From Sporosarcina sp. Marseille-Q4063 (GTDB taxonomy: Bacteria > Bacillota > Bacilli > Bacillales_A > Planococcaceae): 64,000 nucleotides of DNA. The translations under genes and the position numbers were made by a program. A model generated the notes under the pieces. The model ran no database searches. It had not been told where the DNA came from and saw only the letters and a list, made by a program, of their open reading frames with translations. The stretch spans positions 2,232,001-2,296,000 of the forward strand of contig NZ_CP070502.1 of assembly GCF_018309085.1 (NCBI RefSeq). Direction: 5' to 3'. Positions 43,213-51,090 of this stretch are shown here, piece by piece (the first letter of the stretch is position 1; each line of letters begins with the position of its first letter).

Positions 43213-44601
43213 TTATTCCCCCTTTGTCCCGCCAACAGTTATTTCACTGACTCGAATCATCGGCTGGCCGACGTTTACAGGCAAACTTCCACTAATCGAT
43301 CCGCACATTCCCGCGCCGTGCGCAAGATTGTTCCCCACCATATCGACTTTTTGCAGTGTTTTTGCACCATTCCCGATCAATGTCGCACCGCGAACAGGTC
43401 GGTCAATTTTCCCGTTTTTCACAAGATAGGCTTCAGAAACAGCAAAGTTATAGTCGCCTGTTGCTGGATTCACCGAGCCGCCGCCCATATATTTCGCGTA
43501 AATTCCATTTTCCGTCGAAGCAATGATATCTTCGGGTTTTGATTTCCCAGGCGCGATATAAGTGTTCGTCATTCGCGATGTCGGATTAAATCTGTACGAT
43601 TCGCGGCGCGAAGAACCCGTCGCTTCCGCATTCATCCGGCGTGCGTTGAATTTATCTATCAAATAGCCTTTCAAAATACCATCTTCAATCAGGATGTTTT
43701 TCCGCGTCTTTTCCCCTTCATCGTCAATATTGAGCGAACCCCATTCATTCGGAAGTGTACCGTCATCGATATACGTCACGATCTCCGGCGCTACTTTTTC
43801 ACCGATGCGATTCGCGAAGACAGAGTTGTTTTTAGCAACGGACGTCGCTTCAAGTCCATGACCACAAGCTTCATGGAAAATAACTCCGCCGAATTCATTA
43901 TCAATAATGACAGGAAATTTCCCGCTCGGGCATTCATCGGCTTCTAGCATCGTCACAGCAATACGCGCCGCCTCGCCCGCATAATGATCAAGGTCCAGAT
44001 TTTCAATAAACTCAAAACCCGCATGCGCACCCGGCCCGTAAAAACCAGTTTGCAATGCTGCACCGTCAGACGCAGTCGCTTGAATCGCCAGTCGACTATA
44101 AACGCGCGTGTCTTCCACGAATTTCCCTTCTGAATTCGCGATGAGTATATTTTGTTCTTCATCAATATAGCGCAGGCCGACTTGTTGAATGCGCTCATCA
44201 TAATTTCGTGCAATGTCATTCGCTTTTTTCATAACTGCCGCCCTCTGCGCATGCTTCACCGTTTGCGGCATCTGGGAAATTATGTGGATCGGCTTGATGA
44301 TTTCTTTTTGCAACGGATGAATGGTGCCATTCCCCCCGCCCTTTATCGCCAGCGCCGCCTTTTTAGCAGCCTTCACTAATCCTTCTTCCGAAAAATCGGT
44401 CGTGTACGTATACACGTTTTGAAGTCCCGAAAAAATACGGATCCCGATACCGAAGTCGCGACCCGATATACTTCTTTCAATTTTATTATCTTGTAATGCC
44501 AATGTGTTCGCATATCGGTCCTCGACAAACACTTCAGCAAAATCGCCGCCCGTCGATAAGGCAGCCTCGATTACATTTTCGATGATTGATTGTTTAATCA
44601 T
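43213..44601 (-). CDS. tldD: TldD metalloprotease
   Basis: A 462-residue protein carrying the zinc motif HEACGHGLEA (HExxxH) near residue 240. It also has NIDDEGEKTRKNILIEDGILKGYL near 283 and the C-terminal GGSVNPATGDYNFAVSEAYLVKNGK. It forms the catalytic half of TldD/TldE. RBS AAGGGGGGAA precedes ATG. Family C array 1 lies just upstream at 44688-44810. Confidence 0.92.
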   Translation of the reverse strand: MIKQSIIENVIEAALSTGGDFAEVFVEDRYANTLALQDNKIERSISGRDFGIGIRIFSGLQNVYTYTTDFSEEGLVKAAKKAALAIKGGGNGTIHPLQKEIIKPIHIISQMPQTVKHAQRAAVMKKANDIARNYDERIQQVGLRYIDEEQNILIANSEGKFVEDTRVYSRLAIQATASDGAALQTGFYGPGAHAGFEFIENLDLDHYAGEAARIAVTMLEADECPSGKFPVIIDNEFGGVIFHEACGHGLEATSVAKNNSVFANRIGEKVAPEIVTYIDDGTLPNEWGSLNIDDEGEKTRKNILIEDGILKGYLIDKFNARRMNAEATGSSRRESYRFNPTSRMTNTYIAPGKSKPEDIIASTENGIYAKYMGGGSVNPATGDYNFAVSEAYLVKNGKIDRPVRGATLIGNGAKTLQKVDMVGNNLAHGAGMCGSISGSLPVNVGQPMIRVSEITVGGTKGE

Positions 44602-44687
44602 GTGTTTATTCCCCCCCTTAGTCCTAATTATAACGGAAGTTAGACTGTTTTGTATTATTAGTTTTTTACTTTCGGTTTGGGCGGCGG

Positions 44688-44810
44688 ATATCCGTAGTTT
44701 TAAGGACGATATCCGACGGTTTAAACGTGATATCCGACAAAATGGAGCGGTTATCAGTCCCTTCTAAACTTATATCAGCACCTTTTAGCCATATATCCGC
44801 AAAACAGGAC
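44688..44810. repeat. 21-bp-period array, family C, copy 1 (six ATATCCGAC cores)
   Basis: Cores begin at 44688, 44709, 44730, 44751, 44772 and 44793, every step exactly 21 bases. They read ATATCCGTA, ATATCCGAC, ATATCCGAC, TTATCAGTC, ATATCAGCA and ATATCCGCA; the 12-base spacers differ. The end ATATCCGCAAAACAGGAC is shared with copy 2 at 45939-46061. The tail stops a few bases from the NERD gene stop codon. Confidence 0.9.
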
Positions 44811-44817
44811 CTATGAC

Positions 44818-45807
44818 TCACTCCTTTTTCAAAAAAAGCAGTTGTTTTTCTAACTCATTTAACGATAAGGAGTATTTCCGACCTTTGTTTTCCCCTTGGA
44901 ACGACAAATTCATTTGTTTCAACAAACGAGTTGTTTTATCCCCCGATGAAAGATGAAGAAACTCTCTGCATTGCCTATTGGTCATCGAGTTTCCAAACAA
45001 CATAAAGTAATCAAGAACTGCATGTTTATACGCATCCCTACTAAAATACTTGCAAGATTTACAACCCCAGCCTCTAGCTGTAGAAGTCATTTCGTGTAAT
45101 CCGCATTGATGACAACGAACACCGATCATAATTTCATGAATATCAATTTTGTATTTTTCACAAATGGGGAATGGATCATATTCACGATGGGCTACTAAAA
45201 GACTTTTGGCAACTAAATCAAGTACTTGTATGTCTAAAATAGGGGGAGATTTCATTAATTTCCTCAAATATACTGGGACTTCAAGCGGAAAAAGTAGCGT
45301 TAAATCTTCTGGAATGTTCTCAAAATGTTGACGAGGATTTGGGAAGACAGCAGCACCGCGTATTGGAACATCCTTCAAACCATTAGAATAAAACCAATCC
45401 TCCAGCAAGAATTTGTTTCGTTCAAGTTGCACAGACGGACATTCATAAACATCAATTTGCCCATTGTCCAAAGTACGCATTAGTTGCTTACTTTCATGCA
45501 GGAAACGAATTTTTCCTGCTATGTTTTTCATTTCAAAAATGACTGCCCCATGGCGTGATAAAAACAATGTATCCAACTGAAAAAGCCCTGTAGACTTCAA
45601 ATTTAAATCATGAAATATGTAATGGGGATCGAGAAACGAATACTTTTGAAAAACATTAGTCAGGATTTTTTCACCATTTACTCCAGCTCTAACTATTCGA
45701 AGCTCTTCAGCAATACTGCTTTTCTTCTTATAAGAAAGAGATAATCGCGAGTCCAATGCTTCAAGTCCTCTCAATTTAAATGGAACTGCATTCTTTTTTA
45801 TAATCAA
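44818..45807 (-). CDS. NERD-domain protein with zinc ribbon and winged-helix-like end
   Basis: A 329-residue protein. Residues 40-150 form a NERD nuclease-related domain: GVNGEKILTNVF, LDTLFLSRHGAVIFEMKN (the D...E.K catalytic-like set) and WFYSNGLKDVPIRGAAVFPNP. A zinc ribbon CHQCGLHEM...GWGCKSCKYF follows near residues 235-260, then a helical DNA-binding-like end. It probably acts on DNA. The start is TTG at 45807 with GGGGGTGG upstream. The gene is flanked on both sides by family C repeat arrays, which is unusual. Confidence 0.82.
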   Translation of the reverse strand: MIIKKNAVPFKLRGLEALDSRLSLSYKKKSSIAEELRIVRAGVNGEKILTNVFQKYSFLDPHYIFHDLNLKSTGLFQLDTLFLSRHGAVIFEMKNIAGKIRFLHESKQLMRTLDNGQIDVYECPSVQLERNKFLLEDWFYSNGLKDVPIRGAAVFPNPRQHFENIPEDLTLLFPLEVPVYLRKLMKSPPILDIQVLDLVAKSLLVAHREYDPFPICEKYKIDIHEIMIGVRCHQCGLHEMTSTARGWGCKSCKYFSRDAYKHAVLDYFMLFGNSMTNRQCREFLHLSSGDKTTRLLKQMNLSFQGENKGRKYSLSLNELEKQLLFLKKE

Positions 45808-45938
45808 TCCATACCACCCCCATCAAAAGCGTATCACGGGCGACGTCCTTTGACTACGTATTGTCTGAACATTTAATTTTAACCCGTTTTTTCTCATCAA
45901 AATCAATTTTTCAGAGTGAACTTGCTTTGAAAATGAAT

Positions 45939-46061
45939 TTATCAGCAGTTTCAGCACGTATATCCGACACATCACCACATATATACCTCACATAAAACCA
46001 TATATCCGACACTTCCAACCTGATATCCGCACATTCCACACACATATCCGCAAAACAGGAC
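45939..46061. repeat. 21-bp-period array, family C, copy 2 (six ATATCCGAC cores)
   Basis: Cores begin at 45939, 45960, 45981, 46002, 46023 and 46044, each exactly 21 bases apart: TTATCAGCA, ATATCCGAC, ATATACCTC, ATATCCGAC, ATATCCGCA and ATATCCGCA. The terminal ATATCCGCAAAACAGGAC matches copy 1 exactly. It fills the gap between the NERD gene start and a small membrane peptide gene; the rest of 45808-46174 shows nothing else except a weak promoter region before the peptide. Confidence 0.9.
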
Positions 46062-46174
46062 TATCCGACTACCCCATCCCGTCAACATTTCCGCCACATC
46101 CCCCGATTGCCCAGGGTAGCAAGTAATGATATACTATATGAAACAGATTTATCGAAAAAGGAGTGAAATGCTTC

Positions 46175-46267
46175 ATGTGGTTCCTATACATTATGTTTAC
46201 ACTATTCGCATTCGTCAGCATCGGTACAATCGCAGGTCTTGTACGTACGTTCAGCAGCGATAACTAA
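46175..46267 (+). CDS. 30-residue single-helix membrane peptide
   Basis: ATG at 46175 follows AAAAGGAG at 11 bases and opens a frame for one membrane helix (WFLYIMFTLFAFVSIGTIAGL) with the short tail VRTFSSDN. It ends directly before a strong terminator, so it forms its own small transcription unit. No family assigned. The clean promoter-to-terminator packaging supports a real gene. Confidence 0.65.
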   Translation: MWFLYIMFTLFAFVSIGTIAGLVRTFSSDN

Positions 46268-46281
46268 TTAGTTCCAAATAT

Positions 46282-46318
46282 AAAAAGCCCTCTGCATTTT
46301 TCAGCAGAAGGGCTTTTT
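46282..46318. terminator. bidirectional terminator
   Basis: AAAAAGCCCTCTGC pairs with GCAGAAGGGCTTTTT around a short loop. It serves the small peptide gene and the ABC operon on the other strand. Confidence 0.92.
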
Positions 46319-46323
46319 GCATT

Positions 46324-47253
46324 TTAAGCAGTAACATCTCGTTTACTAAAGGTAAAATAACTAACTGCTAAGAACACAACAGCGTAAACAAGCACAACTG
46401 CCACCGAGAATGCCATCGTGTTGCTATCGAGCATTTTAAAACCAAGCTCATATTGCGTTAAATCATGTGCAAAGAAGATGTACTTCGCAATTTCAAATTT
46501 CTCAAGGAACATAACGATAATCGTACCCGAGAAAAATAAGAAAATCGATAAACCAACTGCCAATGATGTAGAACGGAAAACTGACCCGACCATGAACGCA
46601 AACGTTGAAATCACAATCACATTCACGAGCGATAAGAACATCATATAAGCCGACTTGCCCCATATCGCTGTAAGCGCTAAATCCGTGCCGCTCCAAATAA
46701 TTGAATTACCTTCCGCTGACGGGAAAAAGATAAATGCGCTTATGATGGTAAATACATACACGAGTACGGTTAACGACAACCCGAACAATATAATCGTTAC
46801 ATATTTCGACGTTAATATTTTCCATCGTTTGACCGGCCTGGATAGCAACATTTTGATCGTCCCTTGCGAGAACTCGGATGCCACGATACCAGCTGAAGCA
46901 ATAATCGTGAACAAGGTGACAAGCGACATCGTGCCGTATGCATCGACTATCGTTCTTTCACGACTTCCAGGCTGATTCCATTCCGCATTCATCATGATGT
47001 TTTCTTCTAAACCTTGCTTCTGTGCCTCTAAATCAGCTCTTTCATCATCCGTTAAATCCGGTGATGCAAGTTGTTCTTCCATTTGAACAACTTCCGCTTC
47101 CATTTCCTCAATCCACGTCGTGTCTGTAAATCGTTCGGACAGTTTTGTAAGTCCCGCAAGTCCAATAATGGCGACAACAAGAAGTATGGCCATGATCCAA
47201 GTCGCTTTTTTATGCCATAACTTCATCCATTCATTTTGTATGAGCTTCAGCAA
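46324..47253 (-). CDS. ABC transporter permease (ABC-2 type)
   Basis: A roughly 309-residue ABC-2 permease with six helices: a cytoplasmic start (NEWMKLWHKKATWIMAIL), a large extracellular loop rich in Glu/Gln (about residues 35-90) and FTIIASAGIVASEFSQGTIKMLLSRPVKRW near residue 115. It pairs with the ATPase encoded just upstream. I favour TTG at 47253, eight bases after AGGAGG, over the GTG at 47262 that overlaps the ribosome site. The substrate is unknown; relatives export lipids or peptides. Confidence 0.85.
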   Translation of the reverse strand: MLKLIQNEWMKLWHKKATWIMAILLVVAIIGLAGLTKLSERFTDTTWIEEMEAEVVQMEEQLASPDLTDDERADLEAQKQGLEENIMMNAEWNQPGSRERTIVDAYGTMSLVTLFTIIASAGIVASEFSQGTIKMLLSRPVKRWKILTSKYVTIILFGLSLTVLVYVFTIISAFIFFPSAEGNSIIWSGTDLALTAIWGKSAYMMFLSLVNVIVISTFAFMVGSVFRSTSLAVGLSIFLFFSGTIIVMFLEKFEIAKYIFFAHDLTQYELGFKMLDSNTMAFSVAVVLVYAVVFLAVSYFTFSKRDVTA

Positions 47254-48154
47254 TTTGGCCACCTCCTGTCATTTCTAAGAATTGATCTTCAAGCGTTTTA
47301 CGATGCGGATTAACCGCGAACAACAGAATCCCTTCCGTCGCCAGTTTTTTCATTAGCCCAGGAATTTGTTCTTTTTCCGCTTCGATAATAAACCCTTCAT
47401 TAAATAACTCAACCTCAAACCCTTCAGCAACTAAGATACTTTCGACCGCGGACAGAGGTAAAGCTTCGATATAATAATGCGATTTCTTCGTATCTGTCAT
47501 TTCATCGATATCGATTAACTTTCCATTTTGAATAACCGCAATCCGGTCACACATCAGTTCAATTTCCGATAACATATGACTTGAAACAAAAACCGAAACA
47601 CCTTCCTCTGATGCAATCTTACGCAAATACATCCGGAACTCACGAATTCCCGCTGGATCCAATCCGTTTGTCGGCTCATCGAGAATCAAAAACTTCGGAC
47701 GATGCAATAATGCTTGCGCAAGCCCGAGACGCTGCCGCATTCCAAGAGAATACGTTGACACTTTCTCATGAATTCTATTTTGCATGCCAACTTGCGCAAT
47801 AACCTCGTCAATTCTTGCCTTCGTCACGTTATCATGCATTCGCGCGAAATGTAATAAATTTTTATAACCCGACATGAATTTATACATCTCTGGGTTCTCA
47901 ACAATAACGCCGACCTTTGAAATACTGCCTTCAAAGTCATCTCTCAACGACTTTCCCTCTATTAATACATCACCTTCTGATGGTTTCATCAACCCGACCA
48001 TCATCCGGATTGTTGTCGTTTTCCCAGCTCCGTTCGGCCCGAGAAATCCTGTAATTTGACCCGGATACAACGACAAATTCAAATTGTCGATGATTTTTTT
48101 CTTCCCAATCGTTTTCGATAAATTCTTCAATTCTACTACCGGTTTTATCCCCAC
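47231..48154 (-). CDS. ABC transporter ATP-binding protein (BcrA-like)
   Basis: A 307-residue ATPase. Walker A is GPNGAGKTT near residue 37, the signature is YSLGMRQRLG near 133, Walker B is FLILDEPTNGLDP, and the switch histidine is in VSSHMLSE. The C-terminal extension is typical of bacitracin/lantibiotic-type exporters. GTG at 48154 (MGIKPVVELKN) is preferred: AAAGGGG precedes it, and the longer frame starts inside the upstream gene. It overlaps the permease gene by 23 bases. Confidence 0.88.
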   Translation of the reverse strand: MGIKPVVELKNLSKTIGKKKIIDNLNLSLYPGQITGFLGPNGAGKTTTIRMMVGLMKPSEGDVLIEGKSLRDDFEGSISKVGVIVENPEMYKFMSGYKNLLHFARMHDNVTKARIDEVIAQVGMQNRIHEKVSTYSLGMRQRLGLAQALLHRPKFLILDEPTNGLDPAGIREFRMYLRKIASEEGVSVFVSSHMLSEIELMCDRIAVIQNGKLIDIDEMTDTKKSHYYIEALPLSAVESILVAEGFEVELFNEGFIIEAEKEQIPGLMKKLATEGILLFAVNPHRKTLEDQFLEMTGGGQIAEAHTK

Positions 48155-48155
48155 A

Positions 48156-48854
48156 TTATGACCCCTTTCTAAACAAAGATACCATCCAACTCGTGGCATC
48201 TTTCCCGTGTATATCACGGATTTCATCGACCGCCTCGTGCGCGATCACTTGCCCTTCTCTAAGTACTACGATTTCATCGAGCAAAGGTTCCACTTCTTTT
48301 AATTCATGCGTCGACATAATGATTGTTTGTCGTTCTGTATCAGTAAAACGAATGAGTCCTTTCGCAATATCATCGCGCACCATCGGATCCAGTCCAGAGA
48401 AAGGTTCATCCAATAAATAATAGCTCGCTTCACGGCCAAGTGTGACCGCGATTTTAACCCGTCCGCGATTCCCTTTCGACAAGTTTTTTATTCTCGCATC
48501 AAGCGCCACGCTCAAAAACTGTGCAATTTCCTTTGCTTTAATCAAATCAAAATCCTCAAACTGCGAATCATAGAAATCGAAAAGCTGCTCGACTGTGAAA
48601 TAAGGATAGAATAGATCTGTATCCGGCATATACGCGATTTCGGAGGCAATTTTCCGTGTAATCGATGTGCCTCCGTACAACGCTTTTCCACTATCCGGCG
48701 TTAATAAACCCGCCGTCAATTTAAGAAGCGTTGTTTTCCCACTACCGTTTTCACCAACCAATCCGATAATCTTCCCTTGTGGAATAATCAATTCAATTTC
48801 ATGAAGCGCTTTTCGACTTCCATACTTTTTCGATACCTTTTTCAGCTCAATCAT
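48156..48854 (-). CDS. ABC transporter ATP-binding protein (YtrB-like)
   Basis: A 232-residue ATPase: Walker A GENGSGKTT near residue 35, signature LSKGNRGRVKIA near 130, Walker B YYLLDEPFSGLDP near 150. The signature has GNRGR instead of the usual GQ.QR, a mark of YtrB-type subunits. It should power the two permeases encoded upstream. ATG at 48854 overlaps the ytrA end by eight bases, a coupled pair. Confidence 0.88.
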   Translation of the reverse strand: MIELKKVSKKYGSRKALHEIELIIPQGKIIGLVGENGSGKTTLLKLTAGLLTPDSGKALYGGTSITRKIASEIAYMPDTDLFYPYFTVEQLFDFYDSQFEDFDLIKAKEIAQFLSVALDARIKNLSKGNRGRVKIAVTLGREASYYLLDEPFSGLDPMVRDDIAKGLIRFTDTERQTIIMSTHELKEVEPLLDEIVVLREGQVIAHEAVDEIRDIHGKDATSWMVSLFRKGS

Positions 48855-49215
48855 TCCCCGCACCCCGTTTCGTTAAATAATCCACCATTTCTACCGTCGT
48901 AAAGCCAAGCGCTTCACTATTTTGAATGAATGACGCGATAAGTTGTTCTTTCATTTCGTCGCGGAGCCCGGAAATTTTTCGAATATCCTCCGTCACGAAA
49001 GATCCTTGCCCCCTCTTCGTCTCGGTAATCTCCATTTGCTCCAGCTCCTTATAGACGCGCTGCATCGTATTTGCATTCACACCGGCTTGAACCGCATAAT
49101 CTCGAACAGACGGCAATTTCTCACCAGGCATCAATGATCCCCGAATAATATCGCCAATAATCCGGTCCATCAGTTGCTGATAAATTGGCTTATCTGGAAG
49201 AAAATCCATCATCAT
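48847..49215 (-). CDS. ytrA: GntR-family repressor, YtrA subfamily
   Basis: A 122-residue short GntR regulator: PIYQQLMDRIIGDIIRGSLMPGEKLPSVRDYAVQAGVNANTMQRVYKELE is the winged helix-turn-helix, followed by the short dimer helix (FIQNSEALGFTTVEMVDYL) that defines the YtrA subgroup. In Bacillus YtrA represses its ABC operon until cell-wall antibiotics that block lipid II appear. A palindromic operator candidate lies before the first gene. Three ATG codons stand in a row at the start. Confidence 0.88.
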   Translation of the reverse strand: MMMDFLPDKPIYQQLMDRIIGDIIRGSLMPGEKLPSVRDYAVQAGVNANTMQRVYKELEQMEITETKRGQGSFVTEDIRKISGLRDEMKEQLIASFIQNSEALGFTTVEMVDYLTKRGAGND

Positions 49216-50021
49216 AACCTCACTTTCTTCTCAAACACCTTGGCACCGACCGCGAAGAATATCAGGGTTACAGCGCCATATAGGATGAGCCCGCCAACCG
49301 AGAAGACGATGCCATCAGGTACGATTCCCGTGAAAAAATAACTGTTTTGTTCATTGTAAAAAGCTAATTCCGTTAATTTAACTGATCCAAATCCTTTGAT
49401 GTTCATTAGAAATTCTATTGATCTAAACAACCCAGCGATCACAGATCCCGTAAAGATTCCCGCGAAGAAAAGTAATGTCGTAAAAATGACTGACAGACCC
49501 TTTGATCTGGAACGTCCGATTTGATAAAAGGACCAAAACATAAAACCGAAGCCCATGATATAAATTGATTTCAAAAAAATTGAAATCATGACACTGACCA
49601 TCGAAAGCACCCCGTCAAACCTTGGTATCGTTCCATACGCGTCAGATATCATGAACGAAATACTTAGGAGAACCCCATTCAATATGAGTATCAGCCCCGT
49701 CACCGCTACTGCAAAGACCGCTTTAATGCCGACAAGTTGCCACATTGGCGCAGGCGAATGCATCCAAATCTCCGGTTGCTTCATTTCTTTCTCAAGACTC
49801 GTAAATAAAATAACAACACCTGCAGATATCGTAAACGCGAACCAAGTACCGGAAATGATGAGCGAGTTTTCAAACGTATTCATCGGCAAATCAAATGCAC
49901 GGTTAATCAGCGGCGGCACGACCAACACAACCGCGATATTCACAAAAACCAAGGCAAGAATTCCCCACTTTAAAAGAATCCACTCTTTCCGCATTAATCC
50001 CTTCATACTTTTTACGTCCAT
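49212..50021 (-). CDS. ABC transporter permease, second of a tandem pair
   Basis: A 269-residue, six-helix membrane protein. It starts MDVKSMKGLMRKEWILLKW and ends FEKKVRL; the preceding gene starts and ends in the same way (GLMRKEW..., FEKKVRL), so the two are tandem paralogues. Both share the ISAG/LHSTAPxxxL-type loop (here MHSPAPMWQLVGIKAVFA). They probably form a heterodimeric channel for the YtrB-like ATPase. Confidence 0.82.
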   Translation of the reverse strand: MDVKSMKGLMRKEWILLKWGILALVFVNIAVVLVVPPLINRAFDLPMNTFENSLIISGTWFAFTISAGVVILFTSLEKEMKQPEIWMHSPAPMWQLVGIKAVFAVAVTGLILILNGVLLSISFMISDAYGTIPRFDGVLSMVSVMISIFLKSIYIMGFGFMFWSFYQIGRSRSKGLSVIFTTLLFFAGIFTGSVIAGLFRSIEFLMNIKGFGSVKLTELAFYNEQNSYFFTGIVPDGIVFSVGGLILYGAVTLIFFAVGAKVFEKKVRL

Positions 50022-50022
50022 A

Positions 50023-50796
50023 TTAAAGCCTCACTTTCTTTTCGAATAAAGTGATTGCGACGATGAAAAACAAAAATGCTATTGCAAAATCAATCAGTAA
50101 TTCACCAGTATAGATTTTCATATCTGCAAATGCAGAAAGGAAATTCTCTTTTTCTAGGTCGAAGCCAACACCCTGATTCAACTGACCGAAACGAGTGATT
50201 TTGGTATAAACCACCAATTCTGCTAATCTCGCCTGCAACCAAGATAAAAACAAAAAGATCACAACAACGATTGGTCCTGAAAACCCTTTTACAACCGGTT
50301 TTAATAATTGATAAAGCACCCCTAGGAATAAACCGATGCACATGATGAAAAGTGATAACAAAAAGAACATTAGCGCTATCGTCGTTCCAAATTGAAACAC
50401 TGCAACAAATGATGTCGTTGACCCTGAAAGTCTTGATTCGATAAGAACAATCGCAAGCGGAAACAATATATTCACAAACCCAATCATCGAAGCAAACAGT
50501 GCTTTCACACCAAATAGTTTACCTGTCGGTGCCGTTGAATGAAGCCATACATCCGGCCGGTGCATCTCCTTATTCAATGAGACCAGTAAAACCATTGTCG
50601 GTAAGATCACACTTAGTAACAATCCCCATATCCCGCTGTATATCGGCAATATCTCGATTACACGTACCTCTTCCATTATGAAAGTACTGGCAAACGACAG
50701 GAAAAGGACACCGCATATTTGCGTGATCAGCGATCCGTAAAACCATCCATTCATCACAGACCATTCTTTCCTCATCAACCCATTCCATTGCTTCAT
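50023..50796 (-). CDS. ABC transporter permease, first of a tandem pair
   Basis: A 257-residue, six-helix permease and first gene of the six-gene operon. ATG at 50796 (MKQWNGLMRKEW) follows GAGAGGAGATG; the longer frame includes the promoter region and is rejected. LHSTAPTGKLFGVKALFA near residue 95 matches the neighbouring paralogue. The substrate is unknown. Confidence 0.82.
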   Translation of the reverse strand: MKQWNGLMRKEWSVMNGWFYGSLITQICGVLFLSFASTFIMEEVRVIEILPIYSGIWGLLLSVILPTMVLLVSLNKEMHRPDVWLHSTAPTGKLFGVKALFASMIGFVNILFPLAIVLIESRLSGSTTSFVAVFQFGTTIALMFFLLSLFIMCIGLFLGVLYQLLKPVVKGFSGPIVVVIFLFLSWLQARLAELVVYTKITRFGQLNQGVGFDLEKENFLSAFADMKIYTGELLIDFAIAFLFFIVAITLFEKKVRL

Positions 50797-50830
50797 ACGT
50801 TCATCTCCTCTCCGTATTGGTGTATTAGTT

Positions 50831-50846
50831 ATATAGTACACTATAT
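50831..50846. promoter_or_regulatory. YtrA-type palindromic operator
   Basis: ATATAGTACACTATAT is a 16-bp palindrome (seven-base arms around AC) 35 bases before the operon's first ATG. GntR repressors of the YtrA group bind palindromes with GT...AC cores at this position. Confidence 0.65.
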
Positions 50847-50904
50847 GTAAGTCGGAAGTAAAGTGTTTATTCAAAAGAATTATCATCTTTTTAACTTATT
50901 TGAT

Positions 50905-51028
50905 TTTGCTTGCAGTTGGAATGGGTTTGCTTGCACTATGGATTGGTCTCCTTGCACTCTGTCTTACTTTGCTTACATTAAACTAAATTTGCTTGCACAT
51001 CCCACGGATTTGCTTGCAAGTCAGGACT
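50905..51028. repeat. 21-bp-period array, family A, copy 2 (six TTTGCTTGCACT cores)
   Basis: Cores begin at 50905, 50926, 50947, 50968, 50988 and 51009 (steps 21, 21, 21, 20, 21): TTTGCTTGCAGT, TTTGCTTGCACT, TCTCCTTGCACT, TTTGCTTACATT, TTTGCTTGCACA, TTTGCTTGCAAG. Spacers differ from each other and from copy 1. The last unit, GGATTTGCTTGCAAGTC then AGGACT, matches copy 1 except one base. It lies between the ABC operon start and the TSUP gene end. Confidence 0.9.
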
Positions 51029-51055
51029 TTATACCCTCCCATTTTCCATAAAAAA

Positions 51056-51086
51056 AACACCTCTTCCAACTTGCAAAAGAGGTGTT
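51056..51086 (-). terminator. terminator after the TSUP gene
   Basis: AACACCTCTT pairs with AAGAGGTGTT around a short loop; A run at 51050-51057 gives the U tail on the minus strand. Confidence 0.88.
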
Positions 51087-51090
51087 TCAG

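Noticed and set aside
44688..44810. CRISPR array (same for the five other arrays)
   Set aside because: Cores are only 9-12 bases and spacers 8-12 bases, no cas genes are near, and core copies are degenerate.
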